DNA of 64,000 nucleotides from positions 2,790,001 through 2,854,000 of the forward strand of contig JAJTTP010000002.1 of assembly GCA_023313575.1 (NCBI GenBank), in the 5' to 3' direction. Source of the stretch: Eutypella sp. D-1 (taxonomy: Eukaryota; Ascomycota; Sordariomycetes; Xylariales; Diatrypaceae). The translations under genes were made by a program, and so were the position numbers. The notes beneath the pieces were generated by a model. That model searched no databases. It was not told the DNA's origin and saw nothing but the letters and a program-made list of their open reading frames with translations. This document shows positions 48,601-59,813 of the stretch, one piece after another; position 1 is the first letter of the stretch, and each line of letters starts with the position of its first letter.

Positions 48601-51600
48601 GGGTCTAGCCTATTCACGTAGGCCGAACTTGGCGGCGGGAAGAAACGGGCAGGCGAGCGGCGGCTAGGGCGGTTGGGCGGAATGTCTAACGTAGCTCGGA
48701 GGATCTGTGCATGACAAGCAAAGCTCTAGCTCAAAAGTCCCAACAACATACAGTGTTGCCAACTAGGGGAAAAAAGAGATAAAAGTAAATTGCAACAATG
48801 ATGCAATGACAATAGTATTAGCGAATACTCAATACCCTACTCAAAATGAGGACTAAAAATAGGAACTTAGTGCAAAGATACATGGATTACACATGAGGGG
48901 AAGGAGATAGTGATATCTATTGGATATCCCTCCCTTTCTCGGCCGGTCGTGTGAGTCTGTCTGACCTTGATTAAACCTTGCGGTGAGGGGGGACGAATCT
49001 CCGGGACCGATGTTGCATTGTCCTGATCCCACGCCCGGTCACTCGTGTCCCAGTGCCCTTCCCAGATTCGGAGGGACGGAGCCGACAGGGCAACGGACAG
49101 GGGGGTGGTCAGTTATCCTGGGCAAGGGTTCACGAGGAGAATACGGATTGACGGGAATTTATCGATCGATATCGATTACTGGGAGAGCCGGAACAACCAA
49201 TGGCACCTCGTAGGTTCGCGGGCAGCTGACCAACCACTACCACATACGAAACACTCAAAGCTCCCCTCGCTCCCTTTCCCTGGCTCGAACCCAGCCGCTG
49301 ATCATCGACTAGTCATCGTATTGAGGCATCAGAGCATGTACAGTAACCGGAATCACCAACTATGATGTATCTGATTAACTACCTAGACAATAAACTAGCT
49401 CAGCACATGCTTGTGTGGATGGTGCACTTTGTGGTGGTGGTGGTGCAGTGTAACCGCACGCGGCAGCATTTTATTTTTGGTCAGAACTCAACTGTGACGA
49501 AGCCTCGTCCCATGCAACCAGTATATATCCCAAACCCAACGTGTTCGTGGGGTGGCATCGGGGACTACCACCCTGAGGAGGCGAACACACGTGTAGACAT
49601 CTAATGCGCTGCGACTCTATATAACGCTCTCCCTCGTGGTCACACAGGCACACAGAGGGGGAGAGAGAGGTGGCTGGCCGGCGCTCGCATATACGTGCCC
49701 GGCCAGCGAAACGGGTCGCATGTTAATATGCGATATCACCTGGGGGCGCGCCCGAACCGCCAAAACGGCCTCGACTGTGCGAAGATCCTCAAAACGCAGA
49801 CCGTGGCATCAGTAAACTGTTCTCTCCCCCAACCGACTCCTGGTTAATCAATGCTGCCGCGCCGAACCCCGAGGCACCCGCGTTCGACTTTTTCTTTCTT
49901 CTCGGATATACGGCCATTATTCTCCTACTGTCCTCCCCCACCCAACCTAACCCCACGGAGTAGAGTCTCGGTTGGTGTTAGATCAGCCGAGGATCTAATC
50001 AGTTCACAGCATGGGCTAGTATGCCAATCTACTCTTAGCAGATCTAGGGATCTTATGTAGGTAGTTACAGAGGAGGACCTTATTAACACTAAATAGCCCC
50101 AGCCCACATCGTATGACTGGTTTTTAATCTTGTCCTTTTTAATCTACTAGTCACGTAGTGAGCTAGTGCCTCGTCTATGTACAAGGACCACAATGCCGCC
50201 GTTGAGAGAGAGTTTTCCCTATCGTCATCCCGCAGGATCTCGCTCTCCTAGCTCTTCCCCCCCCCCCCCCAGCCTAGCTCGCTCCCTTTGTGCATATGAC
50301 CGTTTCTCTTACATACCCATAATTGACTGATGGGCTGCGGGGAGGGGGAAGGAGAGACGATCGAGCGAAGAGCCCCGGGCTGACAGCGGTCTGAAACCTC
50401 CCATGATCGACGGCGCAGGGTGGAACCTCTCCTCCCCTCCCCTGCCCCCCTGCGCCCCAGCCTATCTGCTCTTCTTCTTTTTTTCCGAGCTCAAAATCCC
50501 ATCATCGTCATTGCCCTGTGCCCTGCTCTCTCCGCAAAATCCCCATGGACAAGCATATCTACATGAGATCTTCCGGCTTACTTCGTAGCTCCACTAGTGA
50601 ACTTACCCTATTATGTAACTTTACCATACAAACTGCCAATAACTGAGTAGCATTATTCCTGTACCAAGAACCTCATCATCTAACTTACCTAGGTACAGTA
50701 CAGTATGTCTCTGCTTACTTACGCCGTAAATTACTTCTTCGTACATGCTATATGGAACTATAACTATATGCTATGTATTATAGTGCTCGCCGAACCTAGC
50801 CGCTTGGCCGCAGTAGGAGGGTGGGAACGTGCTTGTCCTCGAAGTCACATGTGCTCAGCCGCAACTGATGATGGATGGGATGGGCAGCTCTGCGGGCTCC
50901 ATGTAAGTACGCATGCTAAGAATAATAAGCGACAAAGGCACCGTAATATATCGATTTGTTATGACTCTACATATTATAACCCGTTATTAGTGTCGACCCG
51001 ACCAGATCAGCATGCAGGTCGATGATGCCTTAATGTATATGCACGTTCGATAACGCTAAGCAAGGCCTGCCTGCCTGCATCTTGGTCTTTTCCTTTTTTT
51101 TCCCTCTTCTCTTTTTCTCGATCCTGTTGTGAGTACCTAGATAAAAGTGCAAGTGGGTAGGAAGGAAAGTGTACATGCAGTACATCGCGAGCCTCGCAGG
51201 TACATACCTTACTTTTTTCTTCTTCTTTTTGTTCTTTGCTTACCTGCCCAGCTAGCCAGCCAGCTACATAGCCAGCCTACCCAAGAAAAACCCCCTGCGG
51301 GGAATACGATATGCGGGCTAGCGGCCAGGTTTCGGGTTCGTGATACCCACGATGCTGTTGCCCTTCCTTCCTTCCCAGCTTCCCCTGTATGTACTTTACT
51401 TTCCCCCACAGTCACATCAGCACTACCTTAAACGCCTCCCCTCTCTTGTACATAGCTCGTTCCCCGCACGCCTTGTTCAGCCATCCGAACTATTGGTCGA
51501 TCATAATAGCTTCTAGTCTTTACCTGAACGGACGTAGTAGGTTGGTGATACATTTACATACCTAGGCACGGACAGGCAAGGTAAGCTGCTAAGTAGGTTG

Positions 51601-52031
51601 GTAGCTTTGTATTACAAATGCCATGGACCGCGAGACGTGCTCTGCTGTGTTTGTTACACGACTGGGCGTGAGGAGAGGAGAGGAGCGCATAGGTGCCTGT
51701 CCGCGCCTCCTCTTTATCGCCGGAACCGATGAGACAAACTTCCTTTTGATAGATTATGCGCGCGTAAACTGGTCACAGGGTTTGCAGGGAAACACATAAG
51801 CACGTCAAGCAAGCTGGGTCATGTGGAGGTGGCAGAAATGATCTTCGCGTAACTTCGTGAAACTGCGGAAAGCTGCGCATAGATGCGCAGTTTAGGTACG
51901 TCTAATATGTCATGCCATGCCCGTGACACATACTCCGTACATACAAGCGTATGACGCTTCTATAACGGACCGCAGTAGTTTACTAAACCCTATGGTGATC
52001 GTAAGTCAACTCATGTTATCCGTCTGCGCAA
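48601..52031. other. Gene-poor region, part 5
   Basis: No supportable gene. It contains a run of 14 C at 50257-50270, TACCTAGGTA at 50686-50695, TACTCCGTA at 51931-51939, and several CCTACC/GGTAGG-rich stretches. Its right end is the 3' flank of the minus-strand gene that stops at 52032. Confidence 0.5.
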
Positions 52032-53551
52032 TTATTGAGCTTCCATGCCGGCGGGTACTTGGGTCGAGATGATGAAGTTTTCCATCATAGCCTGTCCCTG
52101 ACCGCCCGTCTTGGCCGACGCGTTCCCGCCTCGGCCCCCACCTGCACCAGAAGACACCGTTACACCTCCGCCCCCGCTGCTGCTGCCGCTACCGTCGCCA
52201 CGGCGCTTCACGACGAGGCACAGCACTCGGCCGTAAATGGAAAACCCCTCATACGATATGTCCATGGCTAGCTTCTTTTTATCGTCACGGCCCCCATCCC
52301 CCTCCTCGTCTGCAGCAGCGGCAGCGGTTCCTCCCTTGCGGCGCTTCGCGGGCGGGAGCCCCATGTTTCCGTGCCGCTCTTCTGGGTCAACGAATAGGCC
52401 GTCGTCGTCCTCCTCGTCATCCTCGTCCTGGGGATCGTCGTCGTCATCCCCGGGGATGTACTCCACGTCGCTTCGGCCCCCATTTTCTGGGTCTCCGCCT
52501 TCCCCCGCTGTGTTCCTACGCGCGCGTTTGGGTGGCCGACCGCTATTGTCGCCTGCAGGATTATGGGTACCGGGGGCCTCCGGGATCTCAGCTAGTACGG
52601 CCCCCGCGTCGTAGTCGTCGCTCTCCTCGCGCCGAAGGATGGCGGTAAGTGCGGGGTCGTCGTCATTGTCAACGTCAACATCGATAGGGGCCTCGCTGGC
52701 GGCGCGCACTAGGCTATGGCCTGCTGGGTTGTTTGAGGTGAGTTTTGTCTGGGCCGTGTCGTGGAAGTGCTTGTGTTTCGTCAACAGCGAGTGGCGCGTG
52801 GTTGTCTCGGTCAGAAAGACAGAGATCTCGAAGTCATCTAGTGATCTTGCCGTTAATTTCCCGATACAGTCAATCACTCAATCACTCGGTCACTCAGTCC
52901 ATCGTACCCCTTGCCCGGATGTGTGGATATGTGTGTGTGGATGTGTGCGTGGATGTGTGCGCGCATATGCGTCTTCCGTGTGATATCGCGGTCGTGACAC
53001 GTCGTACCGGGAGTCAATATTCCCGCAAGCTAGCTTAAAACAGGACTCAACTAATCACGACTTCGAGACTTGCATGCATGAATGAGTGATGGAACGGCCA
53101 ATGCGACTACGACCCCAAAGTTTGGGGGCGGCATTCACACGGAAACAGATGAGACGGCGGGCTATTGTGGGACGGTAAAATATATCACGAACCACGAACC
53201 ACGAACCACGAATCACCAACCACCGCATTTAGATGTACAGTACATGGGAAATAGCAAAAGAGAAACAAGAGGAACAAGAGGAATCCAGGGGAAACATGGC
53301 TGCTATACTCACTCACCCTCTACTACAGTATCCTTGATCCCCTTCTTCTTGGTGCTGCGCTTACGACTCCGCTCACGCTCCTCACGCAGCTTGGGTAGGA
53401 TGTAGGGGCGCACGCTCTCGATGATACGCGGCAGGGCGGGTTTCCGCGGATTAAGCAGCCATGTCTGAGCCAGGGCGGGGTTATCAAGGTAAATGCGACA
53501 CTCGAGCACGGAATACTTGGTGATGCGAATATATCGGCGGATAGGCGCCAT
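52032..53551 (-). CDS. Uncharacterised acidic protein, probably nuclear
   Basis: I cannot name the family. Exon 1 (53551-53317) and exon 2 (52837-52032) join in phase 1 to 346 residues. The first ~115 residues look folded (MAPIRRYIRITKYSVLECRI, then LNPRKPALPRIIESVRPYILPKL, EDDFEISVFLTETTTRHSLL across the splice). The rest is low-complexity: basic clusters PPKRARR (180-186) and PAKRRK (241-246) that look like nuclear localisation signals, an Asp/Glu run (209-224), a Gly/Ser-rich stretch and a conserved-looking end (MENFIISTQVPAG). A folded head with an acidic, NLS-containing tail suggests a chromatin- or RNA-associated role, as inference only. The intron is 479 nt, the longest in the window, and contains two different minisatellites. 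Divergent from IleRS. Confidence 0.8.
52919..52968 (+). repeat. GTGTGGAT-type minisatellite inside an intron
   Basis: Imperfect GTGTGGAT/GTGTGCGT units are repeated about six times, within the 479-nt intron of the minus-strand gene. Confidence 0.75.
53186..53213 (+). repeat. 7-bp tandem repeat inside an intron
   Basis: CACGAAC is repeated three times exactly plus a fourth copy ending in T, within the same long intron. Confidence 0.85.
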
Positions 53552-54195
53552 GAAGATCGATAAGTGGGCCGGCTTATCTATCTATCATCTCGTGATAAAT
53601 ATTAATAGTAATCACTACAAACAATACAATTTCGACGGGGGGGGGGTTATGTTGGAATTCGGTACATATTAGGCAATATGTTGCGAGTTGAGGCTGAGGC
53701 TGTGGGAAGTTGAAGAAGTTAGGGATATTGAGAAGTTGAGAAGTTGAGAGACCAAGGTTGAGAGATACCTAGGTAGGTAACTAATAAGACTTCATAATTC
53801 ATCCTCACCTGCGACTTCCGTTAAGATGCATAATGACGATCTATGTATTAACTAGTCTGGTTACTGCCTAGCGTATCATAGACAGCTTGATTGCTTGAGT
53901 GCTTAAGTAATACTGTACTCAAATCACCTTATGTCAGCCACTTCACACGCGCAATGTGGCTCAAGCGTATTGTGGCTAGTTATTATGTAGTGCTTCTGCT
54001 AGAGCTACCTAGTAGGTACGAGGTACGAGCTACGGAATAGATTCCGCAATTTTGTTGATTTTATGGGGTAGATAGATATAGTAACGAATAAGCATTCAAT
54101 ATCAGAATCTCAAGGAGAGACAGAGAAAAAAAAAAAAGAGAAGGTACGACAATATCTAACGTCGTCACAGCTATGGGCTGGAAAAGGAGGAGATC
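53552..54195. promoter_or_regulatory. Divergent promoter of the nuclear protein and IleRS genes
   Basis: 644 bases between divergent start codons. It contains TACCTAGGTA at 53766-53775, GTTGAGAA-type repeats at 53705-53760, a G-run at 53637-53646 and an A-run at 54126-54137. No gene is seen. Confidence 0.5.
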
Positions 54196-57100
54196 ATGTC
54201 TAAATCATGGTCGGCAACATTGAGACTACCAAAGTCTACTTTGCCGTGAGTATTTAATTATCATTTAATCACTTCATGAGTGAAAGGTCTCCCAAATAGC
54301 TGATACGGTGGAGAATAATTCTAAAAATTTCCCACGCAGTCCGAGACCTCTTCCAGCACAACGGGAGAAGTATATCCAGCTATGTGCAGACAGCTTGTAC
54401 GAATGGCAAAGACAAAACCGGCCAGGCGATGACACCTTCGTCATACATGACGGTCCGCCCTACGCCAATGGCGATCTTCATGTCGGCCATGCGCTGAACA
54501 AGATCTTGAAGGACATGATCCTGCGCGTCAAGGTCCAACAGGGCAGACGAGTCGAATATATCCCAGGATGGGACTGTCACGGCCTACCGATCGAGCTCAA
54601 AGCTCTCGACAAGGCCAATGTCGCCGGGGCAGAAACCAAGCTCACCCCCGTCGAGATACGAAAGTCTGCTCGGAATCTCGCCTCCAATACTGTCCTTAAG
54701 CAGATGAAGACTTACAAGTCCTTCGGGGTCATGGCCGATTGGGATCGCAGGTGGACCACCATGGATGCCGCTTTCGAGATCAGGCAGCTGCGCTTGTTCC
54801 AGAAGATGGTCAAGAAGGGGCTTATCTACCGGAAATTCAAGCCGGTCTACTGGTCGCCCTCTTCCAAGACTGCTCTGGCCGAGGCGGAATTGGAGTACCG
54901 GGATGATCACGTGTCTAACTCTGCTTGGATCAAGTTTCCCGTCGAAGATGGCTGGAGGGACCTACCCCAATTCAAAGATGTGAAGACGGAGATAGAAGGG
55001 AAGCTCTACGCTGTTATCTGGACCACGACACCATGGACGCTACCCGCGAACCAAGCCATCGCTGTGCACCAAGACCTGGAGTACTGTATTGTTCGCCTAG
55101 GAAGTGATGCGTTGCTGGTGGCCGAAGGTCAACTTGAGGACGCACAACTGCAAGACGCACAGGTTCTGAGCAAGCTCCGCGGCGCAGAGCTAGTTGACCT
55201 CAAGTATAGAAACCTGCTGCAGGGTAAAAATGCACAGCCGCAGCCCATCATCCACGCCGATTTCGTTGCCGCCGGCTCCGGCACGGGGCTGGTTCACCTA
55301 GCTCCGGGCCATGGCATGGATGATTATGAAGCCTGTAGGGCGCTGGGCATCCCCGTGACGGCCCCCATAGACGATGACGGGAAGTTCACGAGCGACGCGT
55401 ATCCCGATTCGCCCGATGTCCTGTTGTCTGCGCCCTCGGTGATCGAGGGGGGCAGTAAGAACGTACTGGCCGTCCTGGAATCGCACGGTGTCGTCCTGAG
55501 AACCAAGGACTACGTGCACAAGTATCCGTACGACTGGCGGACGAAACGGCCGGTGGTTGTGCGGGCCACAGAGCAATGGTTCGCCGACGTCGGGTCTATC
55601 AAGGACGAGGCCTTGAAAGCCCTCGAGGACGTCCGCTTCCTCCCAGAGGCTGGCAAGAACAGACTGGGGAGTTTCGTCAAGGGTCGTAGCGAGTGGTGTA
55701 TATCGCGACAGCGCGCCTGGGGCGTCCCGATCCCCGCGCTATACGACGCGAATGGAGCGGCCGTAGTAAACGACGAGGTGGTCGACCATATCATCTCCGT
55801 CATTCAAGAGCGCGGCACTCATGCCTGGTGGTCCGACGCGCCCGACGACGAGGCCTGGATCCCGTCCTCGATGAAGGGAGGTAGTTTCCGTCGTGGCACC
55901 GACACGATGGACGTCTGGTTCGACAGCGGGAGCAGCTGGACGCTGATGGAGGGGCGCGCGGATATCTACCTCGAGGGCTCCGATCAGCACCGGGGCTGGT
56001 TCCAGTCTAGTTTGTTGACGCGCATCGCCGCCGGGGCCGTGGGAGACGTGAACTTCGTCAAGGGCGCCCCGTTCAGACAGCTCATCACGCATGGTTTCAC
56101 GCTCGATCAGGAGGGCAAGAAGATGTCAAAGTCACTGGGGAACATGATTACGCCCCAGCAGGTAATGGATGGCTCGCTCCTGCCACCCGTGAAGCGGAAG
56201 GGCAAAGCCGCCTCGGCGCAAGCCCCGACCTACGACGCCCTGGGGCCCGACGCCCTGCGCCTGTGGGCTGCCAGCAGCGACTACACCACGGACGTGGTGA
56301 TCGGGGCGCCGACGCTGCACGCCGTGCACACGGCGCTGATCAAGTACCGGACGATAGCGAAGATGCTTCTGGGGGCAGCGCACGAGACGGCGAGGTCGGC
56401 GCCGTTGAGCACGGCCGACGAGATCGCGCTGGTGCAGCTGGCGGACGTCATGAGCGATGTAGGCCGCGCGCTCGACGCCCACGAGTTCCACCGGGCCTTC
56501 GCTGCTGTCAACCGCTGGGTCACTAACGACCTCTCCGCCTTCTACCTCGAGGCCGCCAAGGACCGACTTTACTGCGGCGATGGCGGCGGAGTCATCGAGC
56601 CTATCCTCCACGGCTTCCTTCGCATGCTGGCGCCCGTGACCCCGCTCCTGGTTGAGGAGGTGTGGGCGCATCGGCCCGCATGGATGATGGAGGACCTGTA
56701 CGTTACCGTTCCGTGCGACGAGCAATCGTATCGTTTTCCAAATTTATCTATATGCTAATTACTTGTATACAGGTCCCTTGAACATCCTCTACGCCAGCGC
56801 TACGACGCTCCCCTCATCGACCCGACCAGACTGACCCGCGACCCAGCCACGCTGCGGGCCGACTTCCCCATCCTCATGGCCGCGCACGCCGCGATCAAGG
56901 CGGCCTCGGAGCGGGCAAGGAGCGACAAGGTCCTGGGCTCCTCACTGCAAAGTTCTGCCGTGCTCGTTCTCCGCCCCACCACATCGTCATCTGCCGACGC
57001 GGGGGCCGTCCTCCGCCGCTACGCCGACGAGCTCGACAGCCTCTTCGTGGTATCCTCGGTCGAGGTGGACGTCCAGCCCCCCTCGTCCGACGCAGCCTGG

Positions 57101-57292
57101 TCCTACGACCACGAGATCATCCTGGGCGACGAGGCTACCGGCAGGACGGTCCTGGGCACCGCCTACGTGCTCCCGCCCCGGCAGGCCAAGTGTCCGCGCT
57201 GCTGGCGCTACGTCGCGCCCGCCGAGGATGTGCTCTGTGGCCGGTGTGAGGACGTGGTGAAGACCCGATGGCCAAATGGGGTCGAGACATAG
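54196..57292 (+). CDS. ISM1: Mitochondrial isoleucyl-tRNA synthetase
   Basis: Class I synthetase that charges mitochondrial tRNA-Ile with isoleucine (EC 6.1.1.5). Exons 54196-54245, 54340-56727 and 56773-57292 join to 985 residues. The N-terminus (MSKSWSATLRLPKSTLPPRPLP) is basic, lacks acidic residues and reads as a presequence. DGPPYANGDLHVGHALNK holds the HIGH motif as His64-Val-Gly-His67. The middle insertion domain is the CP1 editing domain. KMSKS is at 611-615, then the helical anticodon-binding domain. The C-terminal zinc knuckle has Cys953-X2-Cys956-Trp and Cys968-X2-Cys971, typical of bacterial-type IleRS. The short first exon supplies the presequence; intron 2 is only 45 nt (GTATCG, GCTAAT, ACAG). 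The single long frame alone would miss both ends. All catalytic signatures are intact. Confidence 0.95.
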
Positions 57293-57590
57293 GCTAGAGA
57301 GGGTAGGGTGCCATGTAGGGACGTGTATGTAGTGTATGAATATACAAATGACCTCACTATATACGTATCAGCAGTCCATCTATCTCCTGACGTGCTATTG
57401 CGCACCCTGATTTATGTAGCGCGAACATTTCTGAACATCATCAATTACTTCAAGTGCATGTCGAGCGGTCAATAGAATAAGCCTAGGGAAGGTTTAGAAA
57501 CGTATGGATTCATCACAGCTATGCGACCGTGTACCAGAAGAAGCTGCAGTCTTGCTCCCCCTCCTACTGCTACACATCCAATAGTCTATT

Positions 57591-57642
57591 ACACCTCCGT
57601 CCATTCATTCAATCAAGTGTTCCTTTAGTATCAAGACATGAT
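57591..57642 (+). repeat. 52-bp direct repeat, copy 1
   Basis: Starts ACACCTCCGTCCATTCATTC and ends AAGACATGAT. It matches copy 2 at 57886-57937 except for one T/C difference, with starts 295 bases apart. Confidence 0.9.
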
Positions 57643-57885
57643 TATAATAAGTGCACGAACTACAAAACGCACGATGGACGAAAACAATAACTTTTGATTC
57701 AAAGCTACGATCACTATGCTGGCGCCGCAATGCCGGTGGTAAGCAACCATCCGCAAGCCAGGGTGTCAGTGATAGGTAGCAAGATGATGAAAAGGGAGAA
57801 AGCTAAATACAGAGTGCCCTCTACCAAGGGATATAGCTATAAAGCAATATAAATGGGGCGGCCACTGTGACAGTGGGACCTGACA

Positions 57886-57937
57886 ACACCTCCGTCCATT
57901 CATTCAATCAAGCGTTCCTTTAGTATCAAGACATGAT
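57886..57937 (+). repeat. 52-bp direct repeat, copy 2
   Basis: Same as copy 1 at 51 of 52 positions. The sequence before and after the two copies is not alike, so only this element is duplicated. Confidence 0.9.
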
Positions 57938-58151
57938 GGAGAGAGATGCGTGGAAACGGGTGAAGGGTATCATAATGGGAAAAGAGTGAAACATGAACAA
58001 GGGGTACCGTGAACAGAAACAGAAGAGAGTAAACAGGAGCATGAGACCATAGACAGGAGAGAGCCGAAGTGCTCAGGAGTTCTTTGCGCGCAGGGCCTTT
58101 CCCAGATAACGCGATTGCCTAAGGGTCCAAGCTTAGACCGCTTGTAGATAG

Positions 58152-59813
58152 TCACTGGGATAATTGGCCATTTGTATCGACTGTATCATGTCCAGAGCGA
58201 TGCTGGGAGGACGGCCACTCCGTGGGAGTAAAGCTTGGTGGAATATTGGGTTGGGCTTCCACAGGCTCAGATGCGGCATCTCCTAAGCGAGCACGACTGA
58301 GGAGTCGCCATATACGGCGGCGGTTCCAGAGCGAGCCAGGCGCGCTCCTCCTATCCTCGAATGAGTCGTCCCTCGAGAGCTCACGCACAAGCAATTCCCA
58401 ATCCCAGCCCGACTCGTCATCGGGGTCGAGGCCCTTGGCAATCCGTTTGGCTCGTACAACTTCGAAGTCCACTAAGAGAAAGAGAAAGCTGGGTTAGATA
58501 TGAACAAGTCGATTGAAATCCAAGAATGACATGGTAAGGGAAGATGGCACTGAAGAAATGGAGAAAGACTTACAGTCCCAAAGCCAAGGAATGATGTGGT
58601 CCTTGAATAGGGCATCATGCCACCAGCTGGGGGGCAGGATGCGATTACATTCGAGCGGCCTGTTGTCGAAAGGCTGCATGTAGCCCACGCACATCTCCTG
58701 GAGCTCAACAGGGAGCCTCCTGAAAGCAGTCTTGAGGGGGACCGCTAGTTCAGGGTCCGCATCAGCCTTAGGTATGCGACGGAGACTGTAAAAAATGAAG
58801 GAGGTAAGGTCTTTTTCAGCCTGAGGGTCTGCAACGAAGGCCAAAGGGTGGTCCAGGAGCCGAAAGTCTGTAATGAACGACCAAGCTAAGTAAGAGGGAG
58901 AATAAAGCAAGCCTCTGACGAACTCGTCCAGAGAGGCGTTATAGGAAGGTACGCCGAAGTAATTATGCGGCTCATAGATAGGACCAACCAAGAGACGCTG
59001 ATTTCCCGCATTCTCGTACGTCGTCATTGGCGATAACATGCGCTGCTTCCAGATTTTGTACAAAGGCGACATGGAGGGCTTGTCGCCCTCGGTAGTACGG
59101 TACTCAGGGAGGAAGAGCGATTGGTAACTGCAGAACTTCTCAACTACCTCAAGGCAACCAGAGTGTAGTGGGATAGGGAGTCGGTCAAGGGCATTGACGC
59201 TCATATCAATTGCTACACTGGTCCTAACTCCAGCCTCGTAGACCACAAACGAGTCACTCCGGCCCTGAAAAGACCCGGGTCGAAGGCATTCAAGGATTAT
59301 GTCATTATAGCAAGAATTTGTTTTTGGGACTTGGCCGGGGTTGACAAATGTATCAGTCAAGTTGGCAGTGACGTCTGGTCTTAGGAGGACTGGTTCCATC
59401 CACTCAATGCTACGGTCCCTGTCGCGGACGAAATGGCGTCGGGGCCCCACGTTCTATTATTTGTTTTGTTAGCAGGGTTAAACTTCCTTTAAATATTCCA
59501 CATAAACGAGCTGAGGCAATACCCCTTGGTTACTAAGGACTAATGAGAAAGCACCCAGTAATTATCAAGTAATTACCAAGTGCATGCTGTGAAATGATGT
59601 GCACAAGAACGGGAAACAACGACCGATTTTCAGAGTACAACACTATCTAACAACTTGTGAATGCAAGGGGCCAAATAAAGGACTTCAACTTACACCAGAC
59701 TGCAAAGGACAGCCGCATAATGCACAGGCAACGCTTTTCTGACCGAGGGGGCGGCGGGGAATAAATCGCCGCCTCCTAGGAGGAACAAGACCAGGCATGT
59801 TCAGACTGGCCAT
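58152..59813 (-). CDS. F-box-like fungal protein
   Basis: Probable substrate adaptor for an SCF ubiquitin ligase, by weak motif similarity. Three exons on the minus strand (59813-59694, 59453-58574, 58471-58152) join in frame to 439 residues. Residues 1-40 are basic and contain CALCGC, a CxxC-like pair that often precedes the F-box-like core in this fungal group. ALDRLPIPLHSGCLEVVEKF (near 128-147) is the LPIPxHxxCxEIxK-type motif of fungal F-box proteins, and RRLPVELQEMC (285-295) is a second F-box-like helix start. The C-terminal part (LDFEVVRAKRIAKGLDPDDE) is reached only through intron 2, which rebuilds a Leu codon. Intron 1 is 240 nt (GTAAGT...ATAG), intron 2 is 102 nt. No partner is visible nearby. 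Confidence 0.8.

Larger units (their letters stand above)
57293..58151. other. Convergent 3' region with a duplicated 52-base element
   Basis: Lies between the convergent IleRS and F-box-like genes. It holds the pair of direct repeats described separately. No gene is seen; short open frames lack support. Confidence 0.55.

Noticed and set aside
49270..49350. GGGTTCGAGCC on the minus strand, like a tRNA B box
   Set aside because: It forms only a 4-bp hairpin with no cloverleaf around it.
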